Positions 1 through 8,140 of a stretch of DNA of 27,728 nucleotides are shown here, piece by piece. Source of the DNA: Terrimonas_A sp040509495 (lineage in GTDB: Bacteria; Bacteroidota; Bacteroidia; Chitinophagales; Chitinophagaceae). Location: contig JBEVKW010000090.1 of assembly GCA_040509495.1 (NCBI GenBank), forward strand, positions 1 to 27,728. The letters are read 5' to 3'. Within the stretch, counting starts at the first letter, position 1. Every line of letters begins with the position of its first letter. The notes beneath the pieces were generated by a model. That model made no database searches and was not told the DNA's origin. It was given only the letters and a program-made list of their open reading frames with translations. A program made the translations under genes and the position numbers.

Positions 1-22
1 CCGCTTTTTGTCGTGCGGGGTG

Positions 23-53
23 CAAAGATAAGGGCGTTTCAGTTCCCGCCAAA
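23..53 (-). promoter_or_regulatory. Bacteroidetes-type promoter reading out of the left edge
   Basis: On the minus strand a TTTG (plus-strand CAAA, 50-53) is followed after exactly 19 nt by TATCTTTG (plus-strand CAAAGATA, 23-30). This matches the known Bacteroidetes primary sigma consensus of a -33 TTTG and a -7 TAnnTTTG with 19-21 nt spacing. It would drive a gene beyond the left end of the window. It is the best-formed promoter in the window. Confidence 0.6.
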
Positions 54-156
54 TCTTTTTTGAACCTTTTTGCACAGCACTGTATAAAATACAGCACCAG
101 CGCGGGTTTTAGCCGGTAAATATTTTTCGGAAAGACCGGTAACTGGCTGGCGGAGA

Positions 157-243
157 AGTATCGCAGAGGGCGCGAAGGGCACGCAAAGGCCGCTAAGAAG
201 GCCTTTGCGTCCTTCGCGTGCCCTTGGCATTCTCTGCGATACT
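157..243. repeat. Nested word-palindrome R1 (GCAGAGG/GCAAAGG vocabulary)
   Basis: Three concentric inverted repeats share one axis: AGTATCGCAGAG (157-168) with its complement at 232-243, CGCGAAGG (171-178) with CCTTCGCG (211-218), and ACGCAAAGGCC (181-191) with GGCCTTTGCGT (200-210) around an 8-nt loop. The words are variants of one another. The remaining sequence of 1-326 holds no gene that I can support, apart from the minus-strand promoter at 23-53. The hairpin ends 83 bp before the lipoprotein start. Confidence 0.8.
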
Positions 244-326
244 ACTACGCCTGACGTCTCAAGTACGGCAGCAAACTCAAATGCAGCGTTTTTTTAATTT
301 CAGCGGTCAGGTAGTGAAAATGGACT

Positions 327-740
327 ATGCGTTTACGGTTCCCGGCTTTATGCGTTGGATTGGCTTTGCTGCTTGTTGCCTGCAGCAAGGATGAGCATGC
401 CTCATACAAAGAACCTTCGCTCGTTAACCTGAACGCCCGCATCCCGCTCAGCACCAATGATACTGCTACGATCAGCTTTGACGAGGTTGTGTCGGACAGC
501 CGCTGCCCTGCCAACTCCCTTTGCACCTGGGCTGGCATTGCCATCGCCCGCTTTACCCTCCGCAAAGGGCAGAAAGAACTCCCTTTCATGCTATCTATAA
601 TGCCCGGATATCCGAAACAGGATACGATCATTAACGGGTATGTGATTGAATTATCTGACCTGAAACCTTATCCCGGCCTCGCAGCCGATGACAAAAAGCT
701 GCCCATCCAGGCGGAACTCCGGGTTTTCAGGCTCCGCTGA
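327..740 (+). CDS. Small secreted lipoprotein, function unknown
   Basis: The 137-residue protein starts with a short basic n-region and a hydrophobic stretch ending in LLVAC, so Cys19 is the predicted lipidation site. The residues after it are Ser-Lys-Asp-Glu, which resembles the acidic/Lys lipoprotein export signal described for surface-exposed Bacteroidetes lipoproteins; surface exposure is therefore inferred. The mature part is about 118 residues, probably beta-rich, with a Cys pair (around residues 59 and 65, in SRCPANSLCTW) that could form a disulfide. I do not recognise a named domain. The gene is transcribed toward the ABC exporter operon: its TGA (738-740) abuts the complementary stop codon (741-743) of the convergent gene, leaving no intergenic space for a terminator. 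Confidence 0.75.
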   Translation: MRLRFPALCVGLALLLVACSKDEHASYKEPSLVNLNARIPLSTNDTATISFDEVVSDSRCPANSLCTWAGIAIARFTLRKGQKELPFMLSIMPGYPKQDTIINGYVIELSDLKPYPGLAADDKKLPIQAELRVFRLR

Positions 741-1511
741 TCACCCCCTCTCCTTCCGGAACCGAAGATCCAGAAAACCCATTACCGTAAACACCAGGAA
801 AAGCAGCACCGAATAGATCTCGTGATTTTCCAGCCACCTGCCACTTGCTGTACTGGTCCTGGCATAGCTCAAAAAAGGAAAGGCGTAAGGTATTTTATCG
901 ATATGCTCCCATGACATCAGTGTCATGGACGCCACCAGCATTGCCAGACCGATCGCAATAGGTACTATGAAATTGCGGAACCGCAAACTGAGCCAGTACT
1001 GTATAGAAACGATGGCTAAAAGCGAGATGAACGATTTGAGGGTTCGCCTTAGCAGGTTACTCCATCCTACTTCCGTTTCCAGGAAAGTGAACTTTGGATG
1101 CAATACATCCGTCAACACTCCCGCCAGCAACAGAAATACATCAAACATGATCAGCAGGAAGATCACCATCGCAAGGATGCCTATATATTTCGAGAAGAAA
1201 ATATTGCCCGTTGATAAAGGCGAAGCAAACACCTGCTTCCAGGTATTGTTCTTATATTCCACCTGTACGATCAAACTACAGGTGAGGATCACAAACATCG
1301 GCAGCAATATAATAGAAAACCCCTGCCAACCCTCCTGGAAATGTACCCTCCAGGCGTTTGCCGCCATCCGCTCATAATTACGCTCAGGTTTGAGGTTATA
1401 GATAAGGAAATAGATGAACGGAATGAAAGCTGATCCGATCAGGCACATCCAGAATGCCGCACCACGGCGGTTCTTAATGATCTCCGCCCTGGTTGCAATT
1501 GCAAGACTCAT
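741..1511 (-). CDS. ABC-2 type transporter permease subunit
   Basis: A 256-residue integral membrane protein with about six hydrophobic segments (roughly residues 18-38, 64-84, 108-132, 158-175, 178-200 and 231-250). It has the ABC-2 permease layout, including the conserved region FASPLSTGNIFFSKYIG after the second helix. Its start overlaps the end of the ATPase gene by 4 bp (ATGA, 1508-1511), so the two are translationally coupled. Together they form a complete one-permease, one-ATPase exporter. The family includes lantibiotic-immunity (LanF/LanE-like) and generic multidrug or peptide exporters; the substrate cannot be read from the sequence. Confidence 0.85.
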   Translation of the reverse strand: MSLAIATRAEIIKNRRGAAFWMCLIGSAFIPFIYFLIYNLKPERNYERMAANAWRVHFQEGWQGFSIILLPMFVILTCSLIVQVEYKNNTWKQVFASPLSTGNIFFSKYIGILAMVIFLLIMFDVFLLLAGVLTDVLHPKFTFLETEVGWSNLLRRTLKSFISLLAIVSIQYWLSLRFRNFIVPIAIGLAMLVASMTLMSWEHIDKIPYAFPFLSYARTSTASGRWLENHEIYSVLLFLVFTVMGFLDLRFRKERG

Positions 1512-2440
1512 ATATTGTCGCTTGTGATTTCAATGAATAATTGTTCAAGATCGCTCTGCTTTGGATGCAGCGCATACACCTCAAGCCCTTCTTTCACCAG
1601 CAATTGATTGATCGCTGCCGTTTCCTGTTTGCCACCATAGGGTAATGTGATCAACGAGGTTGTTTGTTGTACTTTATGTTGACGGGAAAGGATCTCCAGT
1701 GCGCGGTTATTATCATTCGTTTCAATTTCCAGTACGCTCTGCTGCGTTTTCATTTGCTGCAACTCCTGCAAAGGCCCCTGGAAAAGCATTCGCCCTTTAT
1801 GGATAATTCCTACATGCGTAGCCATCTTTTCTATTTCAACCAGGATATGACTCGACACGATGACCGTTGTACCATGCTCCCGGTTCAGCTTCCTGATCAG
1901 CTCCCTCATCTCAATAATACCATTTGGATCAAGACCATTCGTCGGTTCATCCAAAATCAACAACTCCGGCTGATGTAACAATGCGATGGCAATGGACAAA
2001 CGCTGACGCATACCGAGGGAAAACTGCTTCGCCCGCTTTTTACCGGTCGATTCCAGCCCGACCAGTTTCAGCACCTCATCAACCCTTGCTTTTGATACAT
2101 TATATACCAACCGGTAGATCTCCAGGTTTTCCCTGGCGGTAAGGTGCAGGTATAATGACGGCTGCTCAATAAGCGAACCCAGCCGTTTAAGTATTTCGAT
2201 CCGGTGCGAACCGAACGCCTGCCCGAACACCTCCAACTCTCCCTGCTGATTTTTCAACAACCCAAGCAGTAACCTTAGGGTGGTGGTTTTACCTGCGCCA
2301 TTCGGCCCAAGAAAACCATATATGCTACCTGCAGGTACTTCGAGGTTTATATCATCCAGCGTTTTGACGCCATTCCTGAAAGAATAATTCAGATTGGATG
2401 TTTTGACAATTGTGCCCGTACTCATAAGTTGGTTATTCAA
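1508..2440 (-). CDS. ABC transporter ATP-binding subunit (exporter type)
   Basis: A 310-residue ATPase with Walker A GPNGAGKTT near residue 46, signature LGMRQRLS near 142 and Walker B LLILDEPTNGLDP near 160, followed by the H-loop region VSSHIL. After the roughly 220-residue nucleotide-binding domain is a C-terminal extension of about 80 residues, as in BcrA/CcmA-type ATPases. The open frame begins with TTG at 2440; an in-frame ATG five codons later (2425, MSTGTIV) is a credible alternative, and an AGGAAT-like motif lies just upstream of the TTG. It is the first gene of a two-gene operon with the overlapping permease gene. Confidence 0.87.
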   Translation of the reverse strand: MNNQLMSTGTIVKTSNLNYSFRNGVKTLDDINLEVPAGSIYGFLGPNGAGKTTTLRLLLGLLKNQQGELEVFGQAFGSHRIEILKRLGSLIEQPSLYLHLTARENLEIYRLVYNVSKARVDEVLKLVGLESTGKKRAKQFSLGMRQRLSIAIALLHQPELLILDEPTNGLDPNGIIEMRELIRKLNREHGTTVIVSSHILVEIEKMATHVGIIHKGRMLFQGPLQELQQMKTQQSVLEIETNDNNRALEILSRQHKVQQTTSLITLPYGGKQETAAINQLLVKEGLEVYALHPKQSDLEQLFIEITSDNI

Positions 2441-2565
2441 ATGAAATTCCTGAAAAGAAATGAATTGTAGAAGCGGATTTATATGGCCGGTGGAGATCGG
2501 CGGTTGATATGATGAAATGGTAAGGCAGAATGTAGTTCAATGCCCGGCAGTTTCCTCCCCAACCT

Positions 2566-2690
2566 GGTGCAGGAGTAACGCAGAGAGCGTCATGGAAACC
2601 GCGAAGGCCGCAACGAAATCGATTTTACCTATATCAGCCATTTCGAACCTGGCGGTTCCATTCCGCCCTCTGCAGTACTCTTCAGGGCTG
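2566..2690. repeat. Degenerate word-palindrome R2 (GCAGAGA vocabulary)
   Basis: A left arm beginning GCAGGAGTAACGCAGAGAGC (2569 onward, to about 2602) is mirrored by a decayed right arm at about 2652-2683, which contains GCGGTTCCATTCCGC and CTCTGC. It uses the same words as R1 and R7 but with more mismatches. It occupies most of the gene-free stretch between the ABC ATPase and the malic enzyme (2441-2832); apart from the promoter element near 2730 nothing else was seen there. A 71-residue open frame over this stretch is a by-product of the repeat. Confidence 0.6.
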
Positions 2691-2729
2691 CCAAAACCAC
2701 TCCCCTATCCAAAAAAAACATTCGGATTT

Positions 2730-2737
2730 TAATTTTG
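2730..2737 (+). promoter_or_regulatory. Putative -7 element for the malic enzyme gene
   Basis: TAATTTTG is an exact TAnnTTTG match about 95 bp before the maeB start codon. No clear TTTG was found 19-21 nt further upstream, so the assignment rests on the -7 element and its position alone. Confidence 0.4.
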
Positions 2738-2832
2738 TACCTTGCAACCCGTTTCCTGTCCCGGAACAATCTGTAATTGATCCACATGTACAGCCGGGAT
2801 ACAGAACAGGTGCGGCTTTATAACAATAAACT

Positions 2833-5178
2833 ATGCAAAAAGACTTACGAAAACAACAGGCCCTCGAGTATCATGCGAAAGGAAGGCCAGGAAAAATAGA
2901 AGTAGTCCCCACAAAAGAAACGAAAACCCAACGAGACCTGTCACTTGCCTACTCTCCCGGAGTAGCAGAACCCTGTAAAGAGATTGCTGCCAACAAAGAA
3001 AATGTTTACAAATACACGGCGAAAGGCAACCTGGTTGCTGTGATCAGCAATGGTACTGCAGTGCTGGGCCTTGGCGATATCGGCCCGGAGGCAGGAAAGC
3101 CGGTAATGGAAGGAAAGGGCGTTCTCTTCAAGATCTTTGCTGACATTGATGTATTCGATATAGAAATAGATGAGAAAGACCCGGAGAAATTCGTACAGAT
3201 CGTAAAAGCGCTGCAGCCGACTTTTGGCGGGATCAACCTGGAAGATATCAAGGCACCGGAATGCTTTTATATCGAACAGGAGTTGAAAAAACAGCTCAGC
3301 ATCCCTGTGATGCACGATGATCAGCACGGTACAGCGATCATCAGCGCAGCAGCCCTCCTGAATGCGCTGGAGATCCAGAAGAAAAAAATCGACATGGTAA
3401 GATACGTGGTGAATGGAGCAGGTGCCGCGGCAATGGCTTGCGTGCAGTTGTACGTAGGCCTCGGTGCGAAACCTGAAAATTTTATCATGTTCGACCGGAA
3501 AGGTGCGCTGCATAAAGACCGCGAAGACATGGACGATCTGAAGCGTCAGTTCGCTAACGGAGCGCCTGGTATGACGCTTGATGATGCCATGAAAGATGCA
3601 GACGTGTTCATCGGCCTCAGCGCTGGTAACACGGTCACTTCTTCCATGGTGAAAGCGATGGCGAAGAACCCGATCGTCTTCGCGATGGCCAACCCAGACC
3701 CTGAGATCAGCTGGGAAGACGCCACTGCTGCCAGGAAAGATATTATTATGGCAACCGGTCGCAGCGATTATCCTAACCAGGTCAATAATGTTCTTGGCTT
3801 CCCTTACATCTTCCGTGGAGCGCTCGACGTACGCGCAACAGGTATCAATGAAGAGATGAAACTGGCTGCGGTCCGTGCACTGGCGGAAATGGCCAAAACA
3901 CCGGTTCCGGATATCGTGAACCTGGCATATAATGAAAAGAACATCGCCTTCGGCCCCAATTACATCATTCCCAAACCACTCGATCCGCGCCTTCTTTCAA
4001 CGGTATCACCTGCCGTTGCAAAAGCTGCGATCGAAAGCGGTGTGGCGCAATACCCGATCCATGACTGGGATGCCTATGTGGCCGACCTGGAAACACGCCT
4101 GGGGCAGGGCAACCAGGTGATGCGTGTGGTCGGTAATAAGGCACGTACCGAACCCAAACGTATCGTATTCGCGGAAGCGGATAATCTCAAGATCCTTAAA
4201 GCTGCACAGATCGTATTTGATGAAGGCATCGGATACCCGATCCTGCTGGGTAATGAGGACAAGATCCGCGCTATTGCAGAACAGAATAAGATCGATATCG
4301 AAGGCTTGCCGATCCTTGATCCGCGCAGCGAAAGCACAAAAGAGAAAAGAGTTCAGTACGCTGAAATATTCTTCAGTAAAAGAAACCGCAGGGGCTTCAA
4401 CGTTCATGAAGCGAAGAAGATCATGCGTGACAGGAACTATTTCGGTTGTATGATGGTGGAATGCGGTGATGCAGACGCCATGATCTCCGGACTTACCAAA
4501 AACTATCCTGACACGATCCGCCCCGCACTGCAGATCATCGGTACAGAAGAAGGAGTGAACAAAATTGCCGGCATGTACCTCATGCTCACCAAGAAAGGCC
4601 CTCTCTTCCTGGCCGATACAACGGTCAATTTCAATCCAACTGCCGAAGAACTGGCGGAGATCACGCTGTTGGTCGCAAAAGAAGTGAGGCATTTTAATAT
4701 GATCCCACGCATTGCGATGCTTAGTTATTCCAACTTTGGCAGCAGTAATTCGCCGGAGGCCAGACTGGTATCGGAAGCACGGAAGATCGTGAAGGGCAAA
4801 ATGCCTTCGCTGATCGTGGATGGCGAGATCCAGGCGAATATGGCTTTCAACAAAGACCTGCTGAAAGAAAACTACCCATTCTCTGAACTGGTGGGGCAGG
4901 ATGTGAACACATTGGTATTCCCCAACCTCGCATCTGGCAACGTTACCTACAATATCCTGAAGGAATTGGGCGCTGCTGATGCCATTGGCCCGGTATTATT
5001 AGGCCTGAAAAAACCGGTACATGTATTGCAGTTAGGTAGCTCGGTTCACAGCATTGTCAACATGGCGCTGATCGCCGTGGTGGACGCACAGATCAAATGC
5101 AAAACATCTTCCACAGAAGAACTGGTAGCGAGATCGGGGTGGTGGAAGAAGTTTAAGAAGGTGAGTAAGGATCTGTAA
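2833..5178 (+). CDS. maeB: NADP-dependent malic enzyme with C-terminal phosphotransacetylase-like domain
   Basis: Oxidatively decarboxylates malate to pyruvate, supplying NADPH and linking the TCA cycle to biosynthesis. At 781 residues it has the length of the hybrid MaeB class. The malic enzyme part (about 1-425) shows SLAYSPGVAEP with Tyr40, the nucleotide and metal region VISNGTAVLGLGDIGPEAG, the HDDQHGTA motif, the Rossmann glycine run NGAGAAAMA and AMANPDPEIS. From about residue 440 a Pta-like domain begins (RIVFAEADNLKILKAAQ), with KNYPDTIRPALQIIG further on. In characterised MaeB enzymes this domain senses acetyl-CoA rather than catalysing acetyl transfer; that role is inferred here. 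The ATG at 2833 gives the expected N-terminus. It is the first of four plus-strand metabolic and transport genes and is followed by palindrome R3. Confidence 0.95.
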   Translation: MQKDLRKQQALEYHAKGRPGKIEVVPTKETKTQRDLSLAYSPGVAEPCKEIAANKENVYKYTAKGNLVAVISNGTAVLGLGDIGPEAGKPVMEGKGVLFKIFADIDVFDIEIDEKDPEKFVQIVKALQPTFGGINLEDIKAPECFYIEQELKKQLSIPVMHDDQHGTAIISAAALLNALEIQKKKIDMVRYVVNGAGAAAMACVQLYVGLGAKPENFIMFDRKGALHKDREDMDDLKRQFANGAPGMTLDDAMKDADVFIGLSAGNTVTSSMVKAMAKNPIVFAMANPDPEISWEDATAARKDIIMATGRSDYPNQVNNVLGFPYIFRGALDVRATGINEEMKLAAVRALAEMAKTPVPDIVNLAYNEKNIAFGPNYIIPKPLDPRLLSTVSPAVAKAAIESGVAQYPIHDWDAYVADLETRLGQGNQVMRVVGNKARTEPKRIVFAEADNLKILKAAQIVFDEGIGYPILLGNEDKIRAIAEQNKIDIEGLPILDPRSESTKEKRVQYAEIFFSKRNRRGFNVHEAKKIMRDRNYFGCMMVECGDADAMISGLTKNYPDTIRPALQIIGTEEGVNKIAGMYLMLTKKGPLFLADTTVNFNPTAEELAEITLLVAKEVRHFNMIPRIAMLSYSNFGSSNSPEARLVSEARKIVKGKMPSLIVDGEIQANMAFNKDLLKENYPFSELVGQDVNTLVFPNLASGNVTYNILKELGAADAIGPVLLGLKKPVHVLQLGSSVHSIVNMALIAVVDAQIKCKTSSTEELVARSGWWKKFKKVSKDL

Positions 5179-5184
5179 GCTGGA

Positions 5185-5352
5185 TTTAAAAGTTTAATAG
5201 TTTATGTGTTTAAAAGTTCCCGGAGCTCACGGGTTTGACATTTTCCGCAAAGGCCTTTGCGAGGGAAGCGGAATGATCCTGACATCGGAAACTTTTAAGC
5301 ACTTAAACCTTAAAACATTTAAACTTTTTACCTATTAAACTTTAAAACTTTT
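5185..5352. repeat. Nested word-palindrome R3 (TTTAAAAG vocabulary, GCAAAGG apex)
   Basis: The outer arms are runs of TTTAAAAGTTTAATAG-like words (from 5185) facing complementary ACTTTTAAG, ATTTAAAC and CTATTAAACTTT words (5288-5352). The apex is a 16-bp perfect palindrome CGCAAAGGCCTTTGCG at 5246-5261, using the core word of R1. It fills almost the whole space between maeB and mlaE and ends about 5 bp before the mlaE start codon. Confidence 0.7.
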
Positions 5353-5357
5353 CCCTC

Positions 5358-6095
5358 TTGTCTATCATCAAAGACCTTGGCCGCTACCTCATCATGCTGA
5401 AAGGAATGTTTCAGCGGCCGGAAAATGGCAAAATGTACTGGAAAGAGTTCATGCGCCAGTGTTCGGATATTGGTATCGGGTCGTTAGGAATTGTATGTAT
5501 CATTTCGATCTTTATTGGCGCTGTATCGACTTTGCAAACGGCTTACCAGCTGGTGAGTCCGATCATCCCTCCATCGACCATTGCGCAGATCGTTCGTGAT
5601 ACGGTGATCCTTGAATTTGCACCGACGCTGACCTGTATCGTGCTTGCCGGTGTGGTGGGCAGTAAGATCGCGAGTGAACTGGGCAATATGCGCGTCAGCG
5701 AACAGATCGATGCGCTGGAGATCATGGGCATCAATACGAAATCGTACCTGGTTGCACCCAAGATCCTGGCAGGCTTGCTGATGATCCCCTTCCTCGTAAT
5801 GCTGGCCATGGTGCTGGGTATATGGGGCGGACGCCTGGCCGGCAGTATGACCGGGATCCTGAACACGGATACGTTCGATAAAGGCCTGCGACAGAGTTTT
5901 ATGCCCTACAACGTATTTTTCGCGCTTGCAAAATCTTACACTTTTGCTTTCATCATAGCCAGCGTGCCTGCATTCTATGGTTATTATGTGGAAGGTGGCG
6001 CACTGGAGATCGGTAAAGCCAGTACCAAGGCCGTAGTAGTAAGCTGCATCCTGCTGTTATTTGCCGATTACATCCTGTCAGCACTGTTGCTGTAG
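5358..6095 (+). CDS. mlaE: MlaE-family lipid ABC transporter permease
   Basis: A 245-residue membrane protein of the MlaE/YrbE family, the permease of Mla-type ABC systems that move phospholipids between the inner and outer membranes. The diagnostic block lies at about residues 76-135: REFAP-like ILEFAPTLTCIVLAG, then GSKIASELGNMRVSEQIDALEIMGI. Hydrophobic helices cover about 40-60, 85-105, 140-165, 190-210 and 225-245. The start is a TTG (5358), because the preceding sequence is palindrome R3 and MSIIKDLGRYLIMLKG matches the expected N-terminus; the first in-frame ATG (codon 13) would cut this off. mlaF lies 167 bp downstream. No MCE-domain (mlaD) gene is in the window. Confidence 0.88.
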   Translation: MSIIKDLGRYLIMLKGMFQRPENGKMYWKEFMRQCSDIGIGSLGIVCIISIFIGAVSTLQTAYQLVSPIIPPSTIAQIVRDTVILEFAPTLTCIVLAGVVGSKIASELGNMRVSEQIDALEIMGINTKSYLVAPKILAGLLMIPFLVMLAMVLGIWGGRLAGSMTGILNTDTFDKGLRQSFMPYNVFFALAKSYTFAFIIASVPAFYGYYVEGGALEIGKASTKAVVVSCILLLFADYILSALLL

Positions 6096-6110
6096 GGATC
6101 TGACATATTG

Positions 6111-6253
6111 GTTTAAAGGTTTAAAAGTTTTATTATTTAAAAGTTTCACAAGTTCCGGCGGAGGTTTAAGATATTAACTCCTATGAACTGATTGAACGTT
6201 CAAGCTTTAAAATATCGAAACTTTTAAATTTTTAAACATAGAAACCTTTAAAC
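6111..6253. repeat. Nested word-palindrome R4 (TTTAAAAG vocabulary)
   Basis: The outermost arms GTTTAAAGGT (6111-6120) and ACCTTTAAAC (6244-6253) pair perfectly. Inside them, AGTTTTATTATTTAAAAGTT-like words face CGAAACTTTTAAATTTTTAA. The centre, with AGTTC/GAACT and GGAG/CTCC, is only weakly paired. It has the same vocabulary as R3 and lies between mlaE and mlaF, ending 9 bp before the mlaF ATG. Confidence 0.7.
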
Positions 6254-6262
6254 GCTTCGCTC

Positions 6263-7072
6263 ATGATTGAAATAAAAAATCTCAGGAAAAGTTTTGCCGA
6301 TAAAACGGTGATCCAGGATGTGACTGCAACGATGAAAGCCGGGCAGTGCAACCTGATCATTGGCTCAAGCGGAAGCGGAAAAACCGTGTTGATGAAATGC
6401 CTTGTTGGACTTTTCCAGCCAGACAGCGGGCAGATCCTGTATGATGGTAAAGACTTTGTAACAATGACGGAGGAAGACAGAAAAGATATCCGCAAGGAGA
6501 TCGGGATGCTTTTCCAGGGGTCGGCACTGTTTGACAGCCAGACAGTTGAGCAGAATGTAAAGTTTCCGCTTGATATGTTCACAAAAGATTCGCACGCAGA
6601 AAAGCTCAAACGGGTAAACGAAGTGCTGGAACGGGTAAAGCTGGTGGATGCGAACAAAAAATTCCCTTCTGAGCTCAGTGGCGGTATGAAAAAGCGTGTT
6701 GCCCTCGCCCGCGCCATCGTGTTAAATCCCAAATACCTGTTCTGTGACGAGCCAAACTCCGGACTTGACCCGCAAACCTCGCTGATCATTGATAAGCTGA
6801 TCCAGGAGGTGACGGCCGAGTACAATATCACCACGGTGATCAATACCCACGATATGAACAGTGTAATGGAGATCGGTAATTACATCCTTTATATGTACCA
6901 GGGGAATAAGGAGTGGGAAGGAAGTAACAAAGAAATCATCTTCAGCAAAAATAAGCGCCTGAACGAGTTCATTTTCGCCTCAGACTTCCTCCGCGATGCC
7001 AAAGAAATGCGGATGCTCGAAGAATCGGGGAAGATCCCGGAGGATCGGAATATGGATGATATGATTAAGTAA
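6263..7072 (+). CDS. mlaF: MlaF-family lipid ABC transporter ATPase
   Basis: A 269-residue ATPase that partners the MlaE permease. Walker A GSSGSGKTVL is near residue 34, the signature LSGGMKKRVALARAI is near 139, and Walker B with D-loop FCDEPNSGLDP is near 160; the Met-Lys-Lys after the signature Gly-Gly and the Asn-Ser-Gly of the D-loop are typical of MlaF rather than of exporter ATPases. The H-loop reads NTHDMNSVMEIG. The protein carries a C-terminal extension of about 50 residues ending in MDDMIK. It starts at the ATG at 6263, just after R4. Its TAA stop codon is the first base-paired element of palindrome R5. Confidence 0.9.
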   Translation: MIEIKNLRKSFADKTVIQDVTATMKAGQCNLIIGSSGSGKTVLMKCLVGLFQPDSGQILYDGKDFVTMTEEDRKDIRKEIGMLFQGSALFDSQTVEQNVKFPLDMFTKDSHAEKLKRVNEVLERVKLVDANKKFPSELSGGMKKRVALARAIVLNPKYLFCDEPNSGLDPQTSLIIDKLIQEVTAEYNITTVINTHDMNSVMEIGNYILYMYQGNKEWEGSNKEIIFSKNKRLNEFIFASDFLRDAKEMRMLEESGKIPEDRNMDDMIK

Positions 7073-7221
7073 AAATTAAAAAGTCAAACGTAAAAAGGTG
7101 AAAAGCCGCCGCCATGGCGGCTTTTGGCATTATTCCGAGGGTCATTTTTTGCTTTTTGCTTTTGACTTTTGACTTTCTCCCCCTGCTCTTTTTTTTAATT
7201 TTTACTTTTGACTTTTGACTT
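7070..7221. repeat. Nested word-palindrome R5 (GACTTTTGAC vocabulary) around a terminator
   Basis: The left arm starts in the mlaF stop codon with TAAAAATTAA (7070-7079), matched by TTAATTTTTA at 7195-7204. AAGTCAAACG-type words on the left face repeated GACTTTTGACTTT words on the right (7162-7176 and 7208-7221). The apex is a conventional terminator at 7101-7125. The right side has more copies of the word than the left, so arm lengths are unequal. Confidence 0.7.
7101..7125. terminator. Intrinsic terminator after mlaF
   Basis: A perfect 10-bp stem AAAAGCCGCC / GGCGGCTTTT with a 5-nt GCCAT loop. A-tract and T-tract ends make it potentially bidirectional. It starts 29 bp after the mlaF stop codon. 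Confidence 0.75.
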
Positions 7222-7229
7222 TACTTTTG
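7222..7229 (+). promoter_or_regulatory. Putative -7 element for sucD
   Basis: TACTTTTG matches TAnnTTTG 33 bp before the sucD ATG, a plausible leader length. A second identical octamer lies at 7203-7210. Both overlap or adjoin the GACTTTTGAC repeat words of R5, so the match may be partly a by-product of the repeat. No well-spaced -33 element is evident. Confidence 0.35.
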
Positions 7230-7262
7230 CCAAACTTTTTTACACCGAAAAATTTAATTTTC

Positions 7263-8138
7263 ATGAGTGTCCTTGTAAATAAAAATTCCAAAATCCTTGT
7301 TCAGGGTTTTACCGGAACCGAAGGTACTTTCCACGCAACACAAATGATCGAATATGGTACGCAGGTAGTGGGTGGTGTGACGCCTGGTAAAGGTGGATCA
7401 AGCCATCTTGACAGACCTGTTTTCAATACGGTAGCTGATTGTGTGAAAACGACCGGCGCTAATGTTAGCATCATTTTCGTTCCGCCGGCGTTTGCGGCTG
7501 ACGCGATCATGGAAGCGGCAGAAGCAGGTGTTGAGCTGGTAGTTTGTATTACTGAAGGTATCCCGGTGCAGGACATGGTGAAAGTGAAAAATTACCTGCA
7601 GGGTAAGAATACCCGCCTGATCGGTCCTAACTGTCCTGGCGTTATTACTGCCGGCGAGTGTAAAGTTGGTATCATGCCAGGCTTTGTATTCAAACAGGGC
7701 CGCATTGGTATCGTCTCAAAATCTGGTACGCTGACGTATGAAGCAGCTGACCAGGTAGCGAAAGCTGGCCTCGGTATTTCTACTGCGATCGGTATCGGTG
7801 GTGATCCGATCATTGGTACTCCAACCAAAGATGCTGTTGCTCTCCTGATGGCTGATCCTGAAACTGACGCGATCGTAATGATCGGTGAGATCGGTGGCGG
7901 CATGGAAGCAGAAGCAGCAAACTGGATCAAAGAGAATGGCAATAAAAAACCTGTTGTAGGCTTTATTGCTGGTCAAACTGCCCCTCCCGGCCGCCGGATG
8001 GGTCACGCTGGCGCGATCGTTGGCGGTGCAGACGATACTGCCGCTGCAAAAATGAAGATCATGGAAGAGTGCGGTATTCACGTAGTAAGCAGCCCCGCTG
8101 ATATTGGTAAGAAAATGGCGGAAGTACTCAAGAAGTAA
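7263..8138 (+). CDS. sucD: Succinyl-CoA ligase (ADP/GDP-forming) alpha subunit
   Basis: The alpha subunit of succinyl-CoA synthetase, which interconverts succinyl-CoA and succinate with substrate-level nucleotide phosphorylation in the TCA cycle. The ATG at 7263 gives a 291-residue protein of standard family length beginning MSVLVNKNSKILVQGFTG; the frame continues upstream to 7215, but that extension is not part of the family. The CoA-binding Rossmann region contains GFTGTEGTFHATQM and GGVTPGKGG. LIGPNCPGVI and GIVSKSGTLTYEA are conserved. The phosphorylated active-site histidine is His248 in GHAGAIVGG. The beta subunit gene sucC is not in the window, so the two subunits are encoded apart. 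Confidence 0.96.
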   Translation: MSVLVNKNSKILVQGFTGTEGTFHATQMIEYGTQVVGGVTPGKGGSSHLDRPVFNTVADCVKTTGANVSIIFVPPAFAADAIMEAAEAGVELVVCITEGIPVQDMVKVKNYLQGKNTRLIGPNCPGVITAGECKVGIMPGFVFKQGRIGIVSKSGTLTYEAADQVAKAGLGISTAIGIGGDPIIGTPTKDAVALLMADPETDAIVMIGEIGGGMEAEAANWIKENGNKKPVVGFIAGQTAPPGRRMGHAGAIVGGADDTAAAKMKIMEECGIHVVSSPADIGKKMAEVLKK

Positions 8139-8140
8139 TT

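Noticed and set aside
245..631. 128-residue minus-strand frame over the small lipoprotein
   Set aside because: The plus-strand frame has a clear lipoprotein signal and this one has none; treated as a shadow.
2517..2732. 71-residue plus-strand frame
   Set aside because: It lies across the degenerate palindrome R2 and has no recognisable protein features.
4006..4692. 228-residue minus-strand frame inside maeB
   Set aside because: It is antisense to strongly conserved maeB codons, Cys/His/Phe-rich as expected of a complementary-frame artefact, and has no domain.
6232..6843. 203-residue minus-strand frame opposite mlaF
   Set aside because: Ser/Phe-rich low-complexity composition, typical of an antisense shadow of an ABC ATPase.
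7215..7262. Upstream extension of sucD
   Set aside because: The added residues come from the repeat and promoter region; the family N-terminus begins at the ATG at 7263.
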